A stretch of 64,000 bases of DNA from CAYJBH01 sp964370605 (GTDB lineage: Bacteria > Bacillota > Clostridia > Oscillospirales > Ruminococcaceae), in contig CAYJJX010000002.1 in NCBI GenBank assembly GCA_964370605.1, positions 1 to 64,000 on the forward strand, given 5' to 3'. This document shows positions 9,559 to 17,447 of the stretch, one piece after another. Under the pieces are notes generated by a model. That model ran no database searches. It had not been told where the DNA came from and saw only the letters and a list, made by a program, of their open reading frames with translations. Position 1 is the stretch's first letter. The number at the start of each line of letters is the position of its first letter. The translations under genes were made by a program, and so were the position numbers.

Positions 9559-11013
9559 ATGAGAAAAACCAGAACTAGATTCGCACCAAGCCCGACCGGC
9601 TATATGCACGTCGGAAACCTCCGCACCGCACTCTATGCCTATCTCAAGGCGAAGCAGGATAATGGAATCTTTATCCTTCGAATAGAGGACACCGACCGTG
9701 AACGACTGGTAGAAGACGCTGTCGAGATTATCTATAACACCCTTCGCGAGACAGGACTCGACTGGGACGAAGGCCCCGACATTGGCGGCCCCTTTGCGCC
9801 ATATGTGCAGAGCGAGCGAACCGATTGTTATATTCCTCACGCCGAACAGCTCATCAAAAGTGGTCATGCCTATCGTTGTTTTTGCACCAAAGAGCGTCTG
9901 GAAGAACAGCGTGCCAACCAACCGGCCGGAGCACCGGCCTCTATGTATGACGGCCATTGCCGCAACCTCGCACCCGAGGTTATAGAAAAAAATCTTGCGG
10001 ACGGTATGCCTTATGTCATTCGACAAGCTATGCCAAAAAGTGGTGACGTCTCCTTTGACGACGTGGTCTACGGTCATATCGAGGTGGATGCCGCACTGTT
10101 GGACGATCAGATTTTGATCAAAACGGACGGTATGCCGACATACAATTTTGCCAACGTCATCGACGACCACGCCATGGACATCACCCATGTTATCCGAGGA
10201 AGCGAATACCTTTCCTCCACTCCAAAATACAACCTTTTATATCAGGCATTCGGATGGGACATCCCGCTATATATCCACTGCCCTCCCGTCATGAAAGACG
10301 CGACCAACAAACTGTCAAAACGAAACGGCGATGCTTCATATGAAGACCTCGTCGAAAAAGGCTATCTAAAGGAAGCTCTTGTCAACTACATCGCCTTGCT
10401 CGGTTGGGGACCAAAAGATGAGCGAGAGATATTTACACTCAGCGAACTGGTCGAGACTTTTGATGTTTCGGGAATCAGCAAGAGTCCCGCCATATTCGAT
10501 TACGATAAACTGCGGCATATAAATGCCGAGCACATTCGTGCGCTCCCGTTCGAGACTTTCCGCAGCATAGCAACCGAAATCATCGAAAAAACCGTCACGA
10601 GCGACTGCGACCTTGATCTTCTCTGTACCATGTTGCAAAAACGTACCGAGCTTTTGTCAGACATTGAACAACAGGTTGATTTTATCGACCGGTTGCCGAG
10701 CTATGACACCGATCTCTATGTCAGCAAGAAGATGAAGACCACCAAAGAAGGCTCGCTCGAAATCTTGAAGGAGCTGTTGCCTGTCCTCGGTGAACTCAGC
10801 GACTTCAGTCATGACGCGCTTCATGCCGCAATCTTTGACTTTATTGCAAAAAAAGAGGTAAAGAACGGTATCGTGCTTTGGCCGCTACGTATTGCAGTTT
10901 CCGGAAAACTAATCACTCCGGGCGGTGGTACTGAACTCGCCGCTGTCATCGGGAAGGAAAAAACTCTCGACCGGCTTGCGATTGGCATAAAACTATTAGA
11001 AGAATCACTTTAA
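9559..11013 (+). CDS. gltX: Glutamyl-tRNA synthetase
   Basis: Class I synthetase that charges tRNA-Glu, and in bacteria lacking GlnRS also tRNA-Gln, 484 residues. The HIGH-type motif is APSPTGYMHVGNLRTALY near residues 7-24; the KMSKS-type loop is NKLSKRNGD near residues 254-262. The HCPPVMKD segment and the GxxDH-like ANVIDDHAMDITHVIRG stretch of GluRS are visible. AAGGA lies 13 bases before the ATG. The stop is 15 bases before the next gene, suggesting co-transcription. Confidence 0.97.
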   Translation: MRKTRTRFAPSPTGYMHVGNLRTALYAYLKAKQDNGIFILRIEDTDRERLVEDAVEIIYNTLRETGLDWDEGPDIGGPFAPYVQSERTDCYIPHAEQLIKSGHAYRCFCTKERLEEQRANQPAGAPASMYDGHCRNLAPEVIEKNLADGMPYVIRQAMPKSGDVSFDDVVYGHIEVDAALLDDQILIKTDGMPTYNFANVIDDHAMDITHVIRGSEYLSSTPKYNLLYQAFGWDIPLYIHCPPVMKDATNKLSKRNGDASYEDLVEKGYLKEALVNYIALLGWGPKDEREIFTLSELVETFDVSGISKSPAIFDYDKLRHINAEHIRALPFETFRSIATEIIEKTVTSDCDLDLLCTMLQKRTELLSDIEQQVDFIDRLPSYDTDLYVSKKMKTTKEGSLEILKELLPVLGELSDFSHDALHAAIFDFIAKKEVKNGIVLWPLRIAVSGKLITPGGGTELAAVIGKEKTLDRLAIGIKLLEESL

Positions 11014-11028
11014 GGAAAAAATATAACT

Positions 11029-11904
11029 ATGATTGATTGTATAGGACAATCCTGCCCGGTATGCAACCGCAGATTTTTAGAAGGCGATGATGTCGTCGTA
11101 TGCCCTGATTGCGGTTCGCCGCACCATCGCGAGTGCTATAAGGAACTTGGCATGTGCGCCCACCATGACCAGCACGGCACCGACTTCACCTGGAAGGCTG
11201 TTGCGCCCGAACCATTGCCAAAGAGCTGTCCAAACTGTAATACCACAAATGAACACGACGCACCGTTTTGCAAAAACTGCGGAATGCCTATGGATGCCCC
11301 GATACCGCTCGAGATAGAGAACGAAAAAGGAATTGTAAAGGCTATCTCTGCTATCGAGATGTTTGACCAAATCACAAGCATTTCTGACAACGAGGAACTG
11401 GACGGCATCAAGGTCAAGGACTGGAAAACCTATATCGGCACCGCCGCTCCACGATATCTTTTCACCTTCAAGCGGATGGACGAAACCGGACGAAAGACAA
11501 GCTTTTGCATGTCGGCAATGTTCTTTGCACCCTTCTATTTCCTCTATCGTCGTATGTGGCTGATCGGCATTATTGCACTACTCCTCGAAATGGTGTTGTC
11601 ACTTCCGTCGACGCTTCTTGTCCTTTCAGAGCTGTACAACATTACGGTTCCTATCGAACAGCAGACGCTGATACTTGCCTCCAATATCTTCAGTTTTATT
11701 ATGTTGGCAGCCAATGCGTGCTGGGCGCTGTTCGCATATTATCTTTATCGGCTGACTGCCGCAAAGCAGATAAAACGAATCAAGGAAACCGCCGAAACGC
11801 CGGAAGAATACAATGATGTGCTCAAACGCAAATCCGGACCGTGTAATATCGTTATCGTGGTCTTGGTCGGACTTCTGGTATTCGCACTTTTTTCTCAGCT
11901 ATAA
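11029..11904 (+). CDS. Zinc-finger (RING-like plus zinc-ribbon) membrane protein
   Basis: 291 residues, function unknown. The N-terminal ~60 residues carry a RING-like Cys/His array (CPVC...CPDCGSPHHRECY...CAHH). A zinc ribbon follows at ~65-85 (CPNCNTTNEHDAPFCKNCG). After a soluble linker come membrane segments from about residue 160 (FFAPFYFLYRRMWLIGIIALLL resembles DUF2628-type domains), two more near 215-240, and a final hydrophobic helix at the C-terminus. Zinc-ribbon plus DUF2628 proteins are common uncharacterised clostridial proteins; the RING-like module is less usual. It follows gltX by 15 bases and ends before a strong terminator. Confidence 0.75.
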   Translation: MIDCIGQSCPVCNRRFLEGDDVVVCPDCGSPHHRECYKELGMCAHHDQHGTDFTWKAVAPEPLPKSCPNCNTTNEHDAPFCKNCGMPMDAPIPLEIENEKGIVKAISAIEMFDQITSISDNEELDGIKVKDWKTYIGTAAPRYLFTFKRMDETGRKTSFCMSAMFFAPFYFLYRRMWLIGIIALLLEMVLSLPSTLLVLSELYNITVPIEQQTLILASNIFSFIMLAANACWALFAYYLYRLTAAKQIKRIKETAETPEEYNDVLKRKSGPCNIVIVVLVGLLVFALFSQL

Positions 11905-11941
11905 CATTTTGCAACCGCAAAACATTCGAACAAACAGTAAG

Positions 11942-11980
11942 AAAACGGACGATGTGTCAACTAACACATCGTCCGTTTTT
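11942..11980. terminator. Bidirectional intrinsic terminator
   Basis: A perfect 16-bp stem (AAAACGGACGATGTGT...ACACATCGTCCGTTTT) with a 6-base loop and T-runs on both sides. It separates the convergent gltX unit and the ireB unit. Confidence 0.9.
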
Positions 11981-12009
11981 ATTCTTACTGAAGATCATCT
12001 CTGCCGAAA

Positions 12010-12297
12010 CTATGCTAGGCTTAGTGCGCTGTCCAACCATACCTTTCCGATATCTAAAGCATTGTACAGACCATTTCGCTCAGAATGGCGCATAACCCTT
12101 TCTGCTTCGGGACGAGAATCGTCCGAGTCGAGAAGCAGTATCTGGATCTTATCCGCTACATCCTCACCATTCTCCTTTTTTGTAGACATGATTTTGAGTT
12201 TCAAAAGATATTTCGCATCGAGGTTGCCGTAATATATTTCATCTTTGCAGCGCACAAGCGGACGTGATTTATAAGTCATTGGGGCTTTAAATGCCAT
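12010..12297 (-). CDS. Conserved hypothetical protein, downstream of ireB
   Basis: 95 residues, soluble, no signal peptide or cysteine motif. It begins MAFKAPMTYKSRPLVRC and reads like a small beta-rich domain (EIYYGNL...KYLLKLKIMSTKK...QILLLDSD) followed by a charged helix. I recognise it only as a small conserved-looking clostridial protein with no assigned function. It sits 28 bases downstream of ireB with GGGAG 10 bases before its ATG, so it is probably translated from the ireB mRNA. It occupies a position where ruvX and a DUF1292 gene are usual in Firmicutes, but it does not look like either. Confidence 0.7.
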   Translation of the reverse strand: MAFKAPMTYKSRPLVRCKDEIYYGNLDAKYLLKLKIMSTKKENGEDVADKIQILLLDSDDSRPEAERVMRHSERNGLYNALDIGKVWLDSALSLA

Positions 12298-12325
12298 GGT
12301 TATGTGTCTCCCTTTCTTTCTGTTC

Positions 12326-12571
12326 TCAACTATTGAGGTAGTTGTTCAAAAGCGCACGCAATAGGTCGTCACGGTCGATTCTTTGAATCTTGTTACGGGC
12401 ACCGTTATGCGTCGTGATATAGGTCGGGTCCTCTGAAAGAATGTAACCCACCAGTTGATTGATCGGATTGTAGCCTTTTTCTTTCAACGCTTCGTAAACC
12501 TCGGTAAGGGCAATTTTTATCTCGTCGCCTTCCTCGTCAAAGATATTGAATATAGTAGTCATCTCGCTCAT
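12326..12571 (-). CDS. ireB: IreB family regulatory phosphoprotein
   Basis: 81 residues from the ATG at 12571, chosen because AAAGGAG lies 10 bases upstream; the open frame runs further upstream but without a ribosome site. The core EALKEKGYNPINQLVGYILSEDPTYI matches the UPF0297/IreB family. In Enterococcus IreB is a substrate of the Ser/Thr kinase IreK and modulates cephalosporin tolerance; its threonine-rich N-terminus is the phosphorylated part there, and MTTIF here could be equivalent (inference). No kinase gene is in the window. It is divergent from the yabPQ cluster. Confidence 0.92.
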   Translation of the reverse strand: MSEMTTIFNIFDEEGDEIKIALTEVYEALKEKGYNPINQLVGYILSEDPTYITTHNGARNKIQRIDRDDLLRALLNNYLNS

Positions 12572-12628
12572 GAACTCGATACTCCTTTCCGTAACCGCCT
12601 TTGCGCCTATTTTATACTTCTTTAATAA

Positions 12629-12657
12629 AGTATAACCCATTCGAGAGCAAAAATCAA
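12629..12657 (-). promoter_or_regulatory. Promoter of ireB
   Basis: On the minus strand TTGATT (complement of 12652-12657), 17 bases, TATACT (complement of 12629-12634). The -10 lies within a small inverted repeat TTATACTT...AAGTATAA (12612-12634). Confidence 0.6.
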
Positions 12658-12675
12658 CCCTTTTGTTTCGGATTT

Positions 12676-12704
12676 GCATATTTATGCCGACCCGCCACAT
12701 ATAT
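12676..12704 (+). promoter_or_regulatory. Candidate sigma-E promoter of yabPQ
   Basis: GCATATT (12676-12682), a 15-base spacer and CATATAT (12698-12704) resemble the sporulation sigma-E consensus (GHATATT, CATACAHT with 13-15 bases between). yabP and yabQ are sigma-E genes in Bacillus subtilis. One mismatch in the -10; not tested. Confidence 0.4.
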
Positions 12705-12750
12705 ATTTACAATCGATAGGACAATGTACGGAAAGGAACGGATAAATATC

Positions 12751-13047
12751 ATGAACACTGCTACAACAAAAATCACTGCGCCTACACCGGAAGGTGCAAA
12801 ACAACATCGAATAGTGCTGATAAACCGCCGTGAATTGGCATGTGAGGGCATAGTCGAGATTGTCGGGTATACCGAGAGTGAAGCGATTTTGGAAACTTCG
12901 GTGGGACGACTTATTATCGGAGGAAATCAACTCGCCATCTCATCTCTATCGGTCGACACAGGAAATCTCAAGGTGTTCGGTAATATTACCTTTATGGAGT
13001 ATAAAACCTCAAAACAGGAGGGCTTTCTCAAGCGTATGCTCCGATGA
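12751..13047 (+). CDS. yabP: Sporulation protein YabP
   Basis: 98 residues from ATG 12751, with GAAAGGA 13 bases upstream. The family's small beta-sandwich is seen: HRIVLINRRELACEGIVEIVGYTESEAILET followed by GRLIIGGNQLAISSLSVDTGNLKVFGNI. YabP-family proteins (YqfC is a paralogue) are mother-cell sporulation proteins; in Bacillus yabP lies next to yabQ and divIC as here. The stop overlaps the start of yabQ (ATGA), indicating translational coupling. Confidence 0.93.
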   Translation: MNTATTKITAPTPEGAKQHRIVLINRRELACEGIVEIVGYTESEAILETSVGRLIIGGNQLAISSLSVDTGNLKVFGNITFMEYKTSKQEGFLKRMLR

Positions 13048-13505
13048 TTGAGGTTCAACCCTTTGGGCTTTTCTTATCCGACTGCATCGGGTCACTCGGT
13101 GCAGGTGTGCTGCTTGGGATGATCTATCATCTGCTTCGCTTTTTAACCGGCCATTCACGTCTCGCTACCCCAATACGCGACATATTGTTTGCACCTATTG
13201 CGGCACTGCTTTCATATAGCTATGCGGTGACCTATAGTTTTGCCGGTGTGCTTCGATGGTATATACTTTTATTTATTGTGGTCGGTCTGCTCTCTTATCG
13301 AGCCGCTGTACTTAAAAAAACATATAAATACGAGAAAGGCATAAAAAAAACTTTTCTCTTGCCAATACGCTTTCTGAGTGTCAAAGTACAACATATAGTA
13401 CACCTGTTGTCACTTAGGCACAAGAAACAAAAAAATGTTAAGAAAATGTTAAAAAAACAGTTGCAAAGGCGAACGAAAGTGTTGTATAATTCAGATAACT
13501 CTTAA
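13044..13505 (+). CDS. yabQ: Sporulation membrane protein YabQ
   Basis: 153 residues. It has about four membrane segments in the N-terminal 90 residues (LFLSDCIGSLGAGVLLGMIY, then DILFAPIAALLSYSYAVTY and WYILLFIVVGLLSY) and a very basic cytoplasmic tail (RHKKQKNVKKMLKKQLQRR). YabQ is needed for spore cortex formation in Bacillus subtilis. The start overlaps the yabP stop. A vegetative promoter for divIC is embedded in its 3' end. Confidence 0.88.
   Translation: MIEVQPFGLFLSDCIGSLGAGVLLGMIYHLLRFLTGHSRLATPIRDILFAPIAALLSYSYAVTYSFAGVLRWYILLFIVVGLLSYRAAVLKKTYKYEKGIKKTFLLPIRFLSVKVQHIVHLLSLRHKKQKNVKKMLKKQLQRRTKVLYNSDNS
13461..13490 (+). promoter_or_regulatory. Vegetative promoter inside yabQ, for divIC
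   Basis: TTGCAA (13461-13466), 18 bases, TATAAT (13485-13490). It would let the cell-division gene be expressed outside sporulation. The predicted start of transcription near 13497 also supports the downstream TTG start of divIC. Confidence 0.6.
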
Positions 13506-13531
13506 AATACATGATGGGAGTGGTATATACT

Positions 13532-13843
13532 TTGGCATCTCTGAGAGTCGGAAGAAAAAAAAGAAAAAGTAAAGTCAACCTGGCATTCCGGGCTGGCATT
13601 GCTTTTGTTGCGGTTTATTTACTTTTCATGCTAGTACAAACGCAGATGCAGATCAGCCAAAAAAAGGCTGAAGTCGACGGCGTCAATAGCGAGATAGCAC
13701 TGATGCAAAGTAGAATAAATGAAATCAACCGTCTGATGAGTAGTGAAACGGAAGAGGAATACATGGAACGCATCGCTCGGGAACAACTTGGATACATTTC
13801 AGGTGATGAGCGTGTATTTGTCGATGTAAATACCAACCAATAA
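13532..13843 (+). CDS. divIC: Septum formation initiator, DivIC/FtsL-like
   Basis: 103 residues from the TTG at 13532, which has GGGAG 11 bases upstream; an ATG at 13511 would add seven residues but has no ribosome site and almost no leader. Layout: basic cytoplasmic N-terminus (GRKKRKSKVN), one membrane segment (AGIAFVAVYLLFMLVQ), a coiled coil (residues ~45-75) and the EEEYMERIAREQLGYISGDE segment typical of DivIC. DivIC joins FtsL and DivIB (FtsQ) in the divisome. The gene order yabP-yabQ-divIC matches Bacillus. Confidence 0.88.
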   Translation: MASLRVGRKKRKSKVNLAFRAGIAFVAVYLLFMLVQTQMQISQKKAEVDGVNSEIALMQSRINEINRLMSSETEEEYMERIAREQLGYISGDERVFVDVNTNQ

Positions 13844-13885
13844 CGTGTTTTTTGTAACAGGAAATTGAAATACGGTGGGATAATA

Positions 13886-15022
13886 ATGCAGACGTTACTA
13901 AAGAACGGAAGAATTTTTACCGTCTCGGACGGCGAGTACCAAAATGGTTACATATTGATAGAGGGGCAACGCATCGCCGACGTAGGTGACATGAGCGTGT
14001 GCCCCTCTTTTGACGGCGAGACGATCGATCTGCAAGGTCTTTCTGTCTACCCCGGATTTATCGATGCACACTGCCATATCGGAATGTGGGAAGATGGTCT
14101 TGGCTTTGAAGGGGCCGATGGAAACGAAATAACCGATCCGGTCACAGCAGATCTTCGCGGCATCGATGGAATCAACCCACAGGACAGATGTTTTACAGAA
14201 GCAATAGAGGGCGGTGTTACAGCAGTGGTTACCGGTCCGGGTAGCGCTAACCCCATCGGCGGCACGCTGACCTGCATACATTGCCATGGCGACTTTGTAA
14301 ACGATATGATTATAAAGGAGCCGATAGCAATGAAATTTGCACTCGGTGAAAACCCTAAAACCTGCTACAACTCAAAGCAAAAGGCTCCTCAAACAAGGAT
14401 GGGTACCGTCTCCATCATTCGCTCCGCTCTCAAGGAGGCGCTCATATTTGCAAAAGGTAAAAAAGATAAACTCGCCACAAAATCAGAGGCACTGATGCCT
14501 GTCGCAAAGGGAGAACTTGCGGCACATTTTCATGCGCACCGTATTGATGACATATTCAGTGCCGTGCGTATCGCCGAAGAGTTCTCACTCGATATGACTA
14601 TCGTCCACGGCACCGAGGGATACATGGTCGCAAAACGTCTTGCACAGCTTGGTGCAAGGATTATTCTCGGTCCGATTATGTCGGAGCGCTCCAAACCGGA
14701 GCTTCGAAATCTGACGCCGAGCGCGGCGGCAGAGTTGGATCGTTACGGCATTAAATTTGCAATCTGTACCGATCATCCGGTCATACCGATCCAATATCTT
14801 CCGATCATGGCGGGACTTGCGGTTCGCGAAGGACTCGACCCTGACACCGCTCTTCGCTCTATCACGCTCAGTGCGGCAGAAATACTCGGCTTGCAAGACG
14901 ATATCGGAAGCATCGCAAAAGGCCGTTTTGCAGACCTTTGTGTTTTCAACGGCAACCCATTGTCGCTGGATGGCCGAAATTGCATGACAATTGTCAAGGG
15001 AAAAGTTGTATTTTCAAGATAG
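13886..15022 (+). CDS. Amidohydrolase, imidazolonepropionase/dihydroorotase-like
   Basis: 378 residues from ATG 13886 (GGTGGG 6 bases upstream). Metal-dependent hydrolase of the amidohydrolase superfamily: YPGFIDAHCHIG carries the HxH metal pair, later HFHAHR and IVHGTEGY supply further histidines, and CTDHPVIP the catalytic aspartate. The barrel is flanked by the N- and C-terminal beta-sandwich parts (LLKNGRIFTV..., ADLCVFNGNPL...). It resembles imidazolonepropionase-like amidohydrolases of Clostridia whose substrate is not established. No histidine-utilisation genes are nearby, so I do not assign hutI. It has no signal peptide. Confidence 0.85.
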   Translation: MQTLLKNGRIFTVSDGEYQNGYILIEGQRIADVGDMSVCPSFDGETIDLQGLSVYPGFIDAHCHIGMWEDGLGFEGADGNEITDPVTADLRGIDGINPQDRCFTEAIEGGVTAVVTGPGSANPIGGTLTCIHCHGDFVNDMIIKEPIAMKFALGENPKTCYNSKQKAPQTRMGTVSIIRSALKEALIFAKGKKDKLATKSEALMPVAKGELAAHFHAHRIDDIFSAVRIAEEFSLDMTIVHGTEGYMVAKRLAQLGARIILGPIMSERSKPELRNLTPSAAAELDRYGIKFAICTDHPVIPIQYLPIMAGLAVREGLDPDTALRSITLSAAEILGLQDDIGSIAKGRFADLCVFNGNPLSLDGRNCMTIVKGKVVFSR

Positions 15023-15363
15023 ATACCTCTTGCAATTTCGCCTCTCCTTTTCAGGTGGTTTTGTCATTTAAAAAGTGCCGAAACCGACCGACAACTCTGT
15101 TTGTTTGTGGCGTTATTAAGCTAACACAATCGCAGTCGTCAATATGCCTAAAATTCCGAAAAAGTATTGCATTTATTCTGCTTTATGTTATGATAAAGAT
15201 AGGATCAACTGAACCGACTCGAAAGAGAACCAAAAGTTTGAAAACGAGTTTCAAACTCATCTTTAGGTTGGAAAGCCTTTTGTTCCTTTCAAGCAACCGT
15301 GCTTGAATTTTATAGCCACGTGGCTTAGTCGAACAAAACATCAAGAAAGGAATGGTCGTTACT
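15023..15363 (+). promoter_or_regulatory. 341-base gap: hpf promoter and structured leader
   Basis: No gene is seen. A promoter lies at 15167-15194 (TTGCAT, 16 bases, TATGAT), so the hpf mRNA would have a leader of about 160 bases. In it are three hairpins: AGTTTGAAA-N5-TTTCAAACT (15235-15257), TTCAAGCA-N4-TGCTTGAA (15288-15307) followed directly by TTTTAT as in a weak terminator, and the self-complementary AGCCACGTGGCT (15314-15325). I recognise no known riboswitch class. It could be an attenuator (inference). Confidence 0.5.
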
Positions 15364-15891
15364 ATGAATATTGAATATGTAGGACGCAGAGTCGATCTAA
15401 AAGATGCTTTTTATGCAAAGACAGAAAAGAGGGTCGCAAAGTTAGATAAGTTTTTTTCCGATGCCGCACATACACACGTGACGGTGACGGTAGATAAAGG
15501 TATACAAACAGTTGAAGTGACCATTCGAGATGGTGGTTTTGTTGTCAGAGCCGAAAAATCTGCCGAGAAGATGGAAAATGCACTGGAAGTCGCATTTGAT
15601 GTCATTACCACCCAGATCATCAAGAACAAAAGACGTCTGGAACAGCGACTCCATTCCGGTGATTTTGATGAATTTATGAATGATGAAATCGCTCATAAAG
15701 AGGACGATTTTGAGGTTATCAGAGAAAAACGATTCAGCATGAAGCCCTGCACGGTCGAAGAGGCAATACTTCAGATGAATCTTCTCGGACATTCTTTTTA
15801 TATGTTCCTAAACGCTGATTCCGGATCTGTTGAAGTTTGCTATCGTCGCCATGACGGCGGATATGGCGTTCTGATACCGGAACTTGATTAA
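15364..15891 (+). CDS. hpf: Long-form ribosome hibernation promoting factor
   Basis: 175 residues from ATG 15364; an ATG at 15352 abuts the AAAGG ribosome site and is less likely. The N-terminal ~100 residues form the S30AE/RaiA fold (VGRRVDLKDAF...KVAKLDKFF-like start, then THVTVTVDKG), and the C-terminal ~55 residues the dimerisation domain (IREKRFSMKPCTVEEAILQM...VCYRRHDGGYGVLIPE). Long HPF pairs two 70S ribosomes into inactive 100S dimers in stationary phase. The stop overlaps the next ATG by one base. Confidence 0.95.
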   Translation: MNIEYVGRRVDLKDAFYAKTEKRVAKLDKFFSDAAHTHVTVTVDKGIQTVEVTIRDGGFVVRAEKSAEKMENALEVAFDVITTQIIKNKRRLEQRLHSGDFDEFMNDEIAHKEDDFEVIREKRFSMKPCTVEEAILQMNLLGHSFYMFLNADSGSVEVCYRRHDGGYGVLIPELD

Positions 15892-17006
15892 TGGCAAAAT
15901 ATAGAGTTGTTGCCCCCTGTTTTTTTGGTGCCGAAAAGACACTATCTTTTGAGGTGCGTAAAGCAGGGGGTGAAGATATATCGGTCAGTGACGGCAGAGT
16001 TTATTTTTCCGCAAACGACGATGTCATAGCTGCATGTAATCTGCGTTGCCGCACCGCCGAGCGGTTTTTGATTCTGCTCAAAACTTTTACCGCCGAGACA
16101 TTCGACGAGCTGTTTGACGGTGTTTACGACATACCGTTTGAAAAGCTGATCCCGAAAGACGGACGCTTTCCGGTCAAGGGTGCCAGCCTGTCCAGCACGC
16201 TCTCCAGCGTGCCTGCATGTCAAAGCATAGTAAAAAAAGCGGTGGTTAAACGGCTTCAAAAGGGGCACAACAGTCAATTTCTTACCGAACGCGGACGCCA
16301 GTTTTCACTGCGCTTTTCGCTCCGAAAAAACGTTGCCGAAATATTCCTCGACACAAGCGGCGAAGGCCTTCACAAACGTGGGTATCGACGTGTTGCAACG
16401 CTCGCCCCAATCCGTGAAACGCTCGCCGCCACCATTGTCGACCTTGCGAGAGTACGCACCGACAGCCGTGTAATCGACCCCTGTTGTGGCAGCGGAACGT
16501 TGATTATTGAGGCTGCTCAAAAGGCTCTCGGTATTGCTCCCGGACTTTCAAGGAGCTTTGCGGCAGAGCGCAACGGGCTCATCTCTCCTGATGTTTGGAA
16601 ACGCCAACGCGATCTTGCGGCAGGTGAACGTCGTCAAGATGTCGAATTTTCCGCTGTCGGATATGATATCGATGAAGAGGCCTTGTCGATTGCCAAAAAC
16701 AATGCACAGCTTGCCGGGGTCGATAAGCACTGTCGCTTTGAATTGGCGGACATTAACGACTTTGCTCCGGAAGATGGCACGATCATCCTTGCAAACCCAC
16801 CGTATGGAGAACGGCTCGGCGATGAAAAGCAGGCTCGTGATTTTGTGACGGCGCTGGGAAATGCCACCCTCAAAACCGATACCTCGTCATATATCATTTC
16901 TCCCGAGAGCGACTTTGAGCGTTTGTTCGGAAAAAAGGCGGATCGCCGCCGAAAAATGTACAACGGCATGATGAGCTGTCAAATTTTCATGTATTTCAAT
17001 AAATAA
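15891..17006 (+). CDS. THUMP-type class I SAM-dependent RNA methyltransferase
   Basis: 371 residues. An N-terminal ferredoxin-like and THUMP region (residues ~1-150) is followed by the UPF0020/RlmKL-type methyltransferase domain: IDPCCGSGTLIIEAA is the SAM-binding loop, SAVGYDIDEEAL binds the ribose, and ILANPPYGERL is the (N/D)PPY catalytic motif of N-methyltransferases. The family (E. coli RlmL N-terminal half, Bacillus YpsC) modifies 23S rRNA, probably guanine N2; the exact site here is inference. Its ATG overlaps the hpf stop, linking a ribosome-hibernation and an rRNA-modification gene. Confidence 0.9.
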   Translation: MAKYRVVAPCFFGAEKTLSFEVRKAGGEDISVSDGRVYFSANDDVIAACNLRCRTAERFLILLKTFTAETFDELFDGVYDIPFEKLIPKDGRFPVKGASLSSTLSSVPACQSIVKKAVVKRLQKGHNSQFLTERGRQFSLRFSLRKNVAEIFLDTSGEGLHKRGYRRVATLAPIRETLAATIVDLARVRTDSRVIDPCCGSGTLIIEAAQKALGIAPGLSRSFAAERNGLISPDVWKRQRDLAAGERRQDVEFSAVGYDIDEEALSIAKNNAQLAGVDKHCRFELADINDFAPEDGTIILANPPYGERLGDEKQARDFVTALGNATLKTDTSSYIISPESDFERLFGKKADRRRKMYNGMMSCQIFMYFNK

Positions 17007-17065
17007 AGACCGTTCAGTGCCGCCTGCCGAAGTTGTGAGGTTGCAAAGGATTGTGAGGGAATAAC

Positions 17066-17332
17066 ATGTTTGAGTCAAGGTGTGGATTGCTATGTAATTC
17101 TTGTGATTTCAAAGAAAAATTCAATTGTGGTGGGTGTATCCCGACAAACGGGAATCCGTTTCACGGAGAATGTCCGGTCGCAAAATGTTGCCAAAACAAA
17201 GGCTTTAACCATTGTGGGGAATGTCCGAGTATCCCCTGTGAACAGCTATATCAATACTCTGTGTTGGATAAGGAACATGGCGATAATGGAGAGCGGATCA
17301 GACGTTGTAAAGACTGGGCTAGTGAGAGATAA
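17066..17332 (+). CDS. Cysteine-rich DUF3795-type protein
   Basis: 88 residues with 14 cysteines. It begins MFESRCGLLCNSCDFKE and continues with CGGC, CPVAKCC, CGECPSIPCEQLYQY, then RRCKDW, matching the widespread small DUF3795 family of anaerobes, thought to bind zinc or an iron-sulfur cluster. No signal peptide or membrane segment. GAGGGA lies just before the ATG. It stands 59 bases after the methyltransferase and ends before a terminator. Function unknown. Confidence 0.8.
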   Translation: MFESRCGLLCNSCDFKEKFNCGGCIPTNGNPFHGECPVAKCCQNKGFNHCGECPSIPCEQLYQYSVLDKEHGDNGERIRRCKDWASER

Positions 17333-17344
17333 ATTTCTTATTGA

Positions 17345-17376
17345 AACGGGCGACCTCGCAAGGTCACCCGTTTTTC
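17345..17376 (+). terminator. Intrinsic terminator after the hpf unit
   Basis: ACGGGCGACCT-CGCA-AGGTCACCCGT with one mismatch in an 11-bp stem, followed by TTTTT. Confidence 0.85.
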
Positions 17377-17389
17377 ATCGTTTTTTTAG

Positions 17390-17418
17390 TTGCGTTTTCG
17401 GATAAAAAAGAATATAAT
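17390..17418 (+). promoter_or_regulatory. Promoter of the CDF transporter
   Basis: TTGCGT (17390-17395), 17 bases, TATAAT (17413-17418), immediately after the preceding terminator and 29 bases before the ATG. Confidence 0.6.
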
Positions 17419-17447
17419 AACAGTAATCTTATTTTTTTCGGAGACGC

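Noticed and set aside
9514..10188. Minus-strand frame of 224 codons inside gltX
   Set aside because: Overlaps the conserved catalytic part of gltX in the opposite sense and has no start signals.
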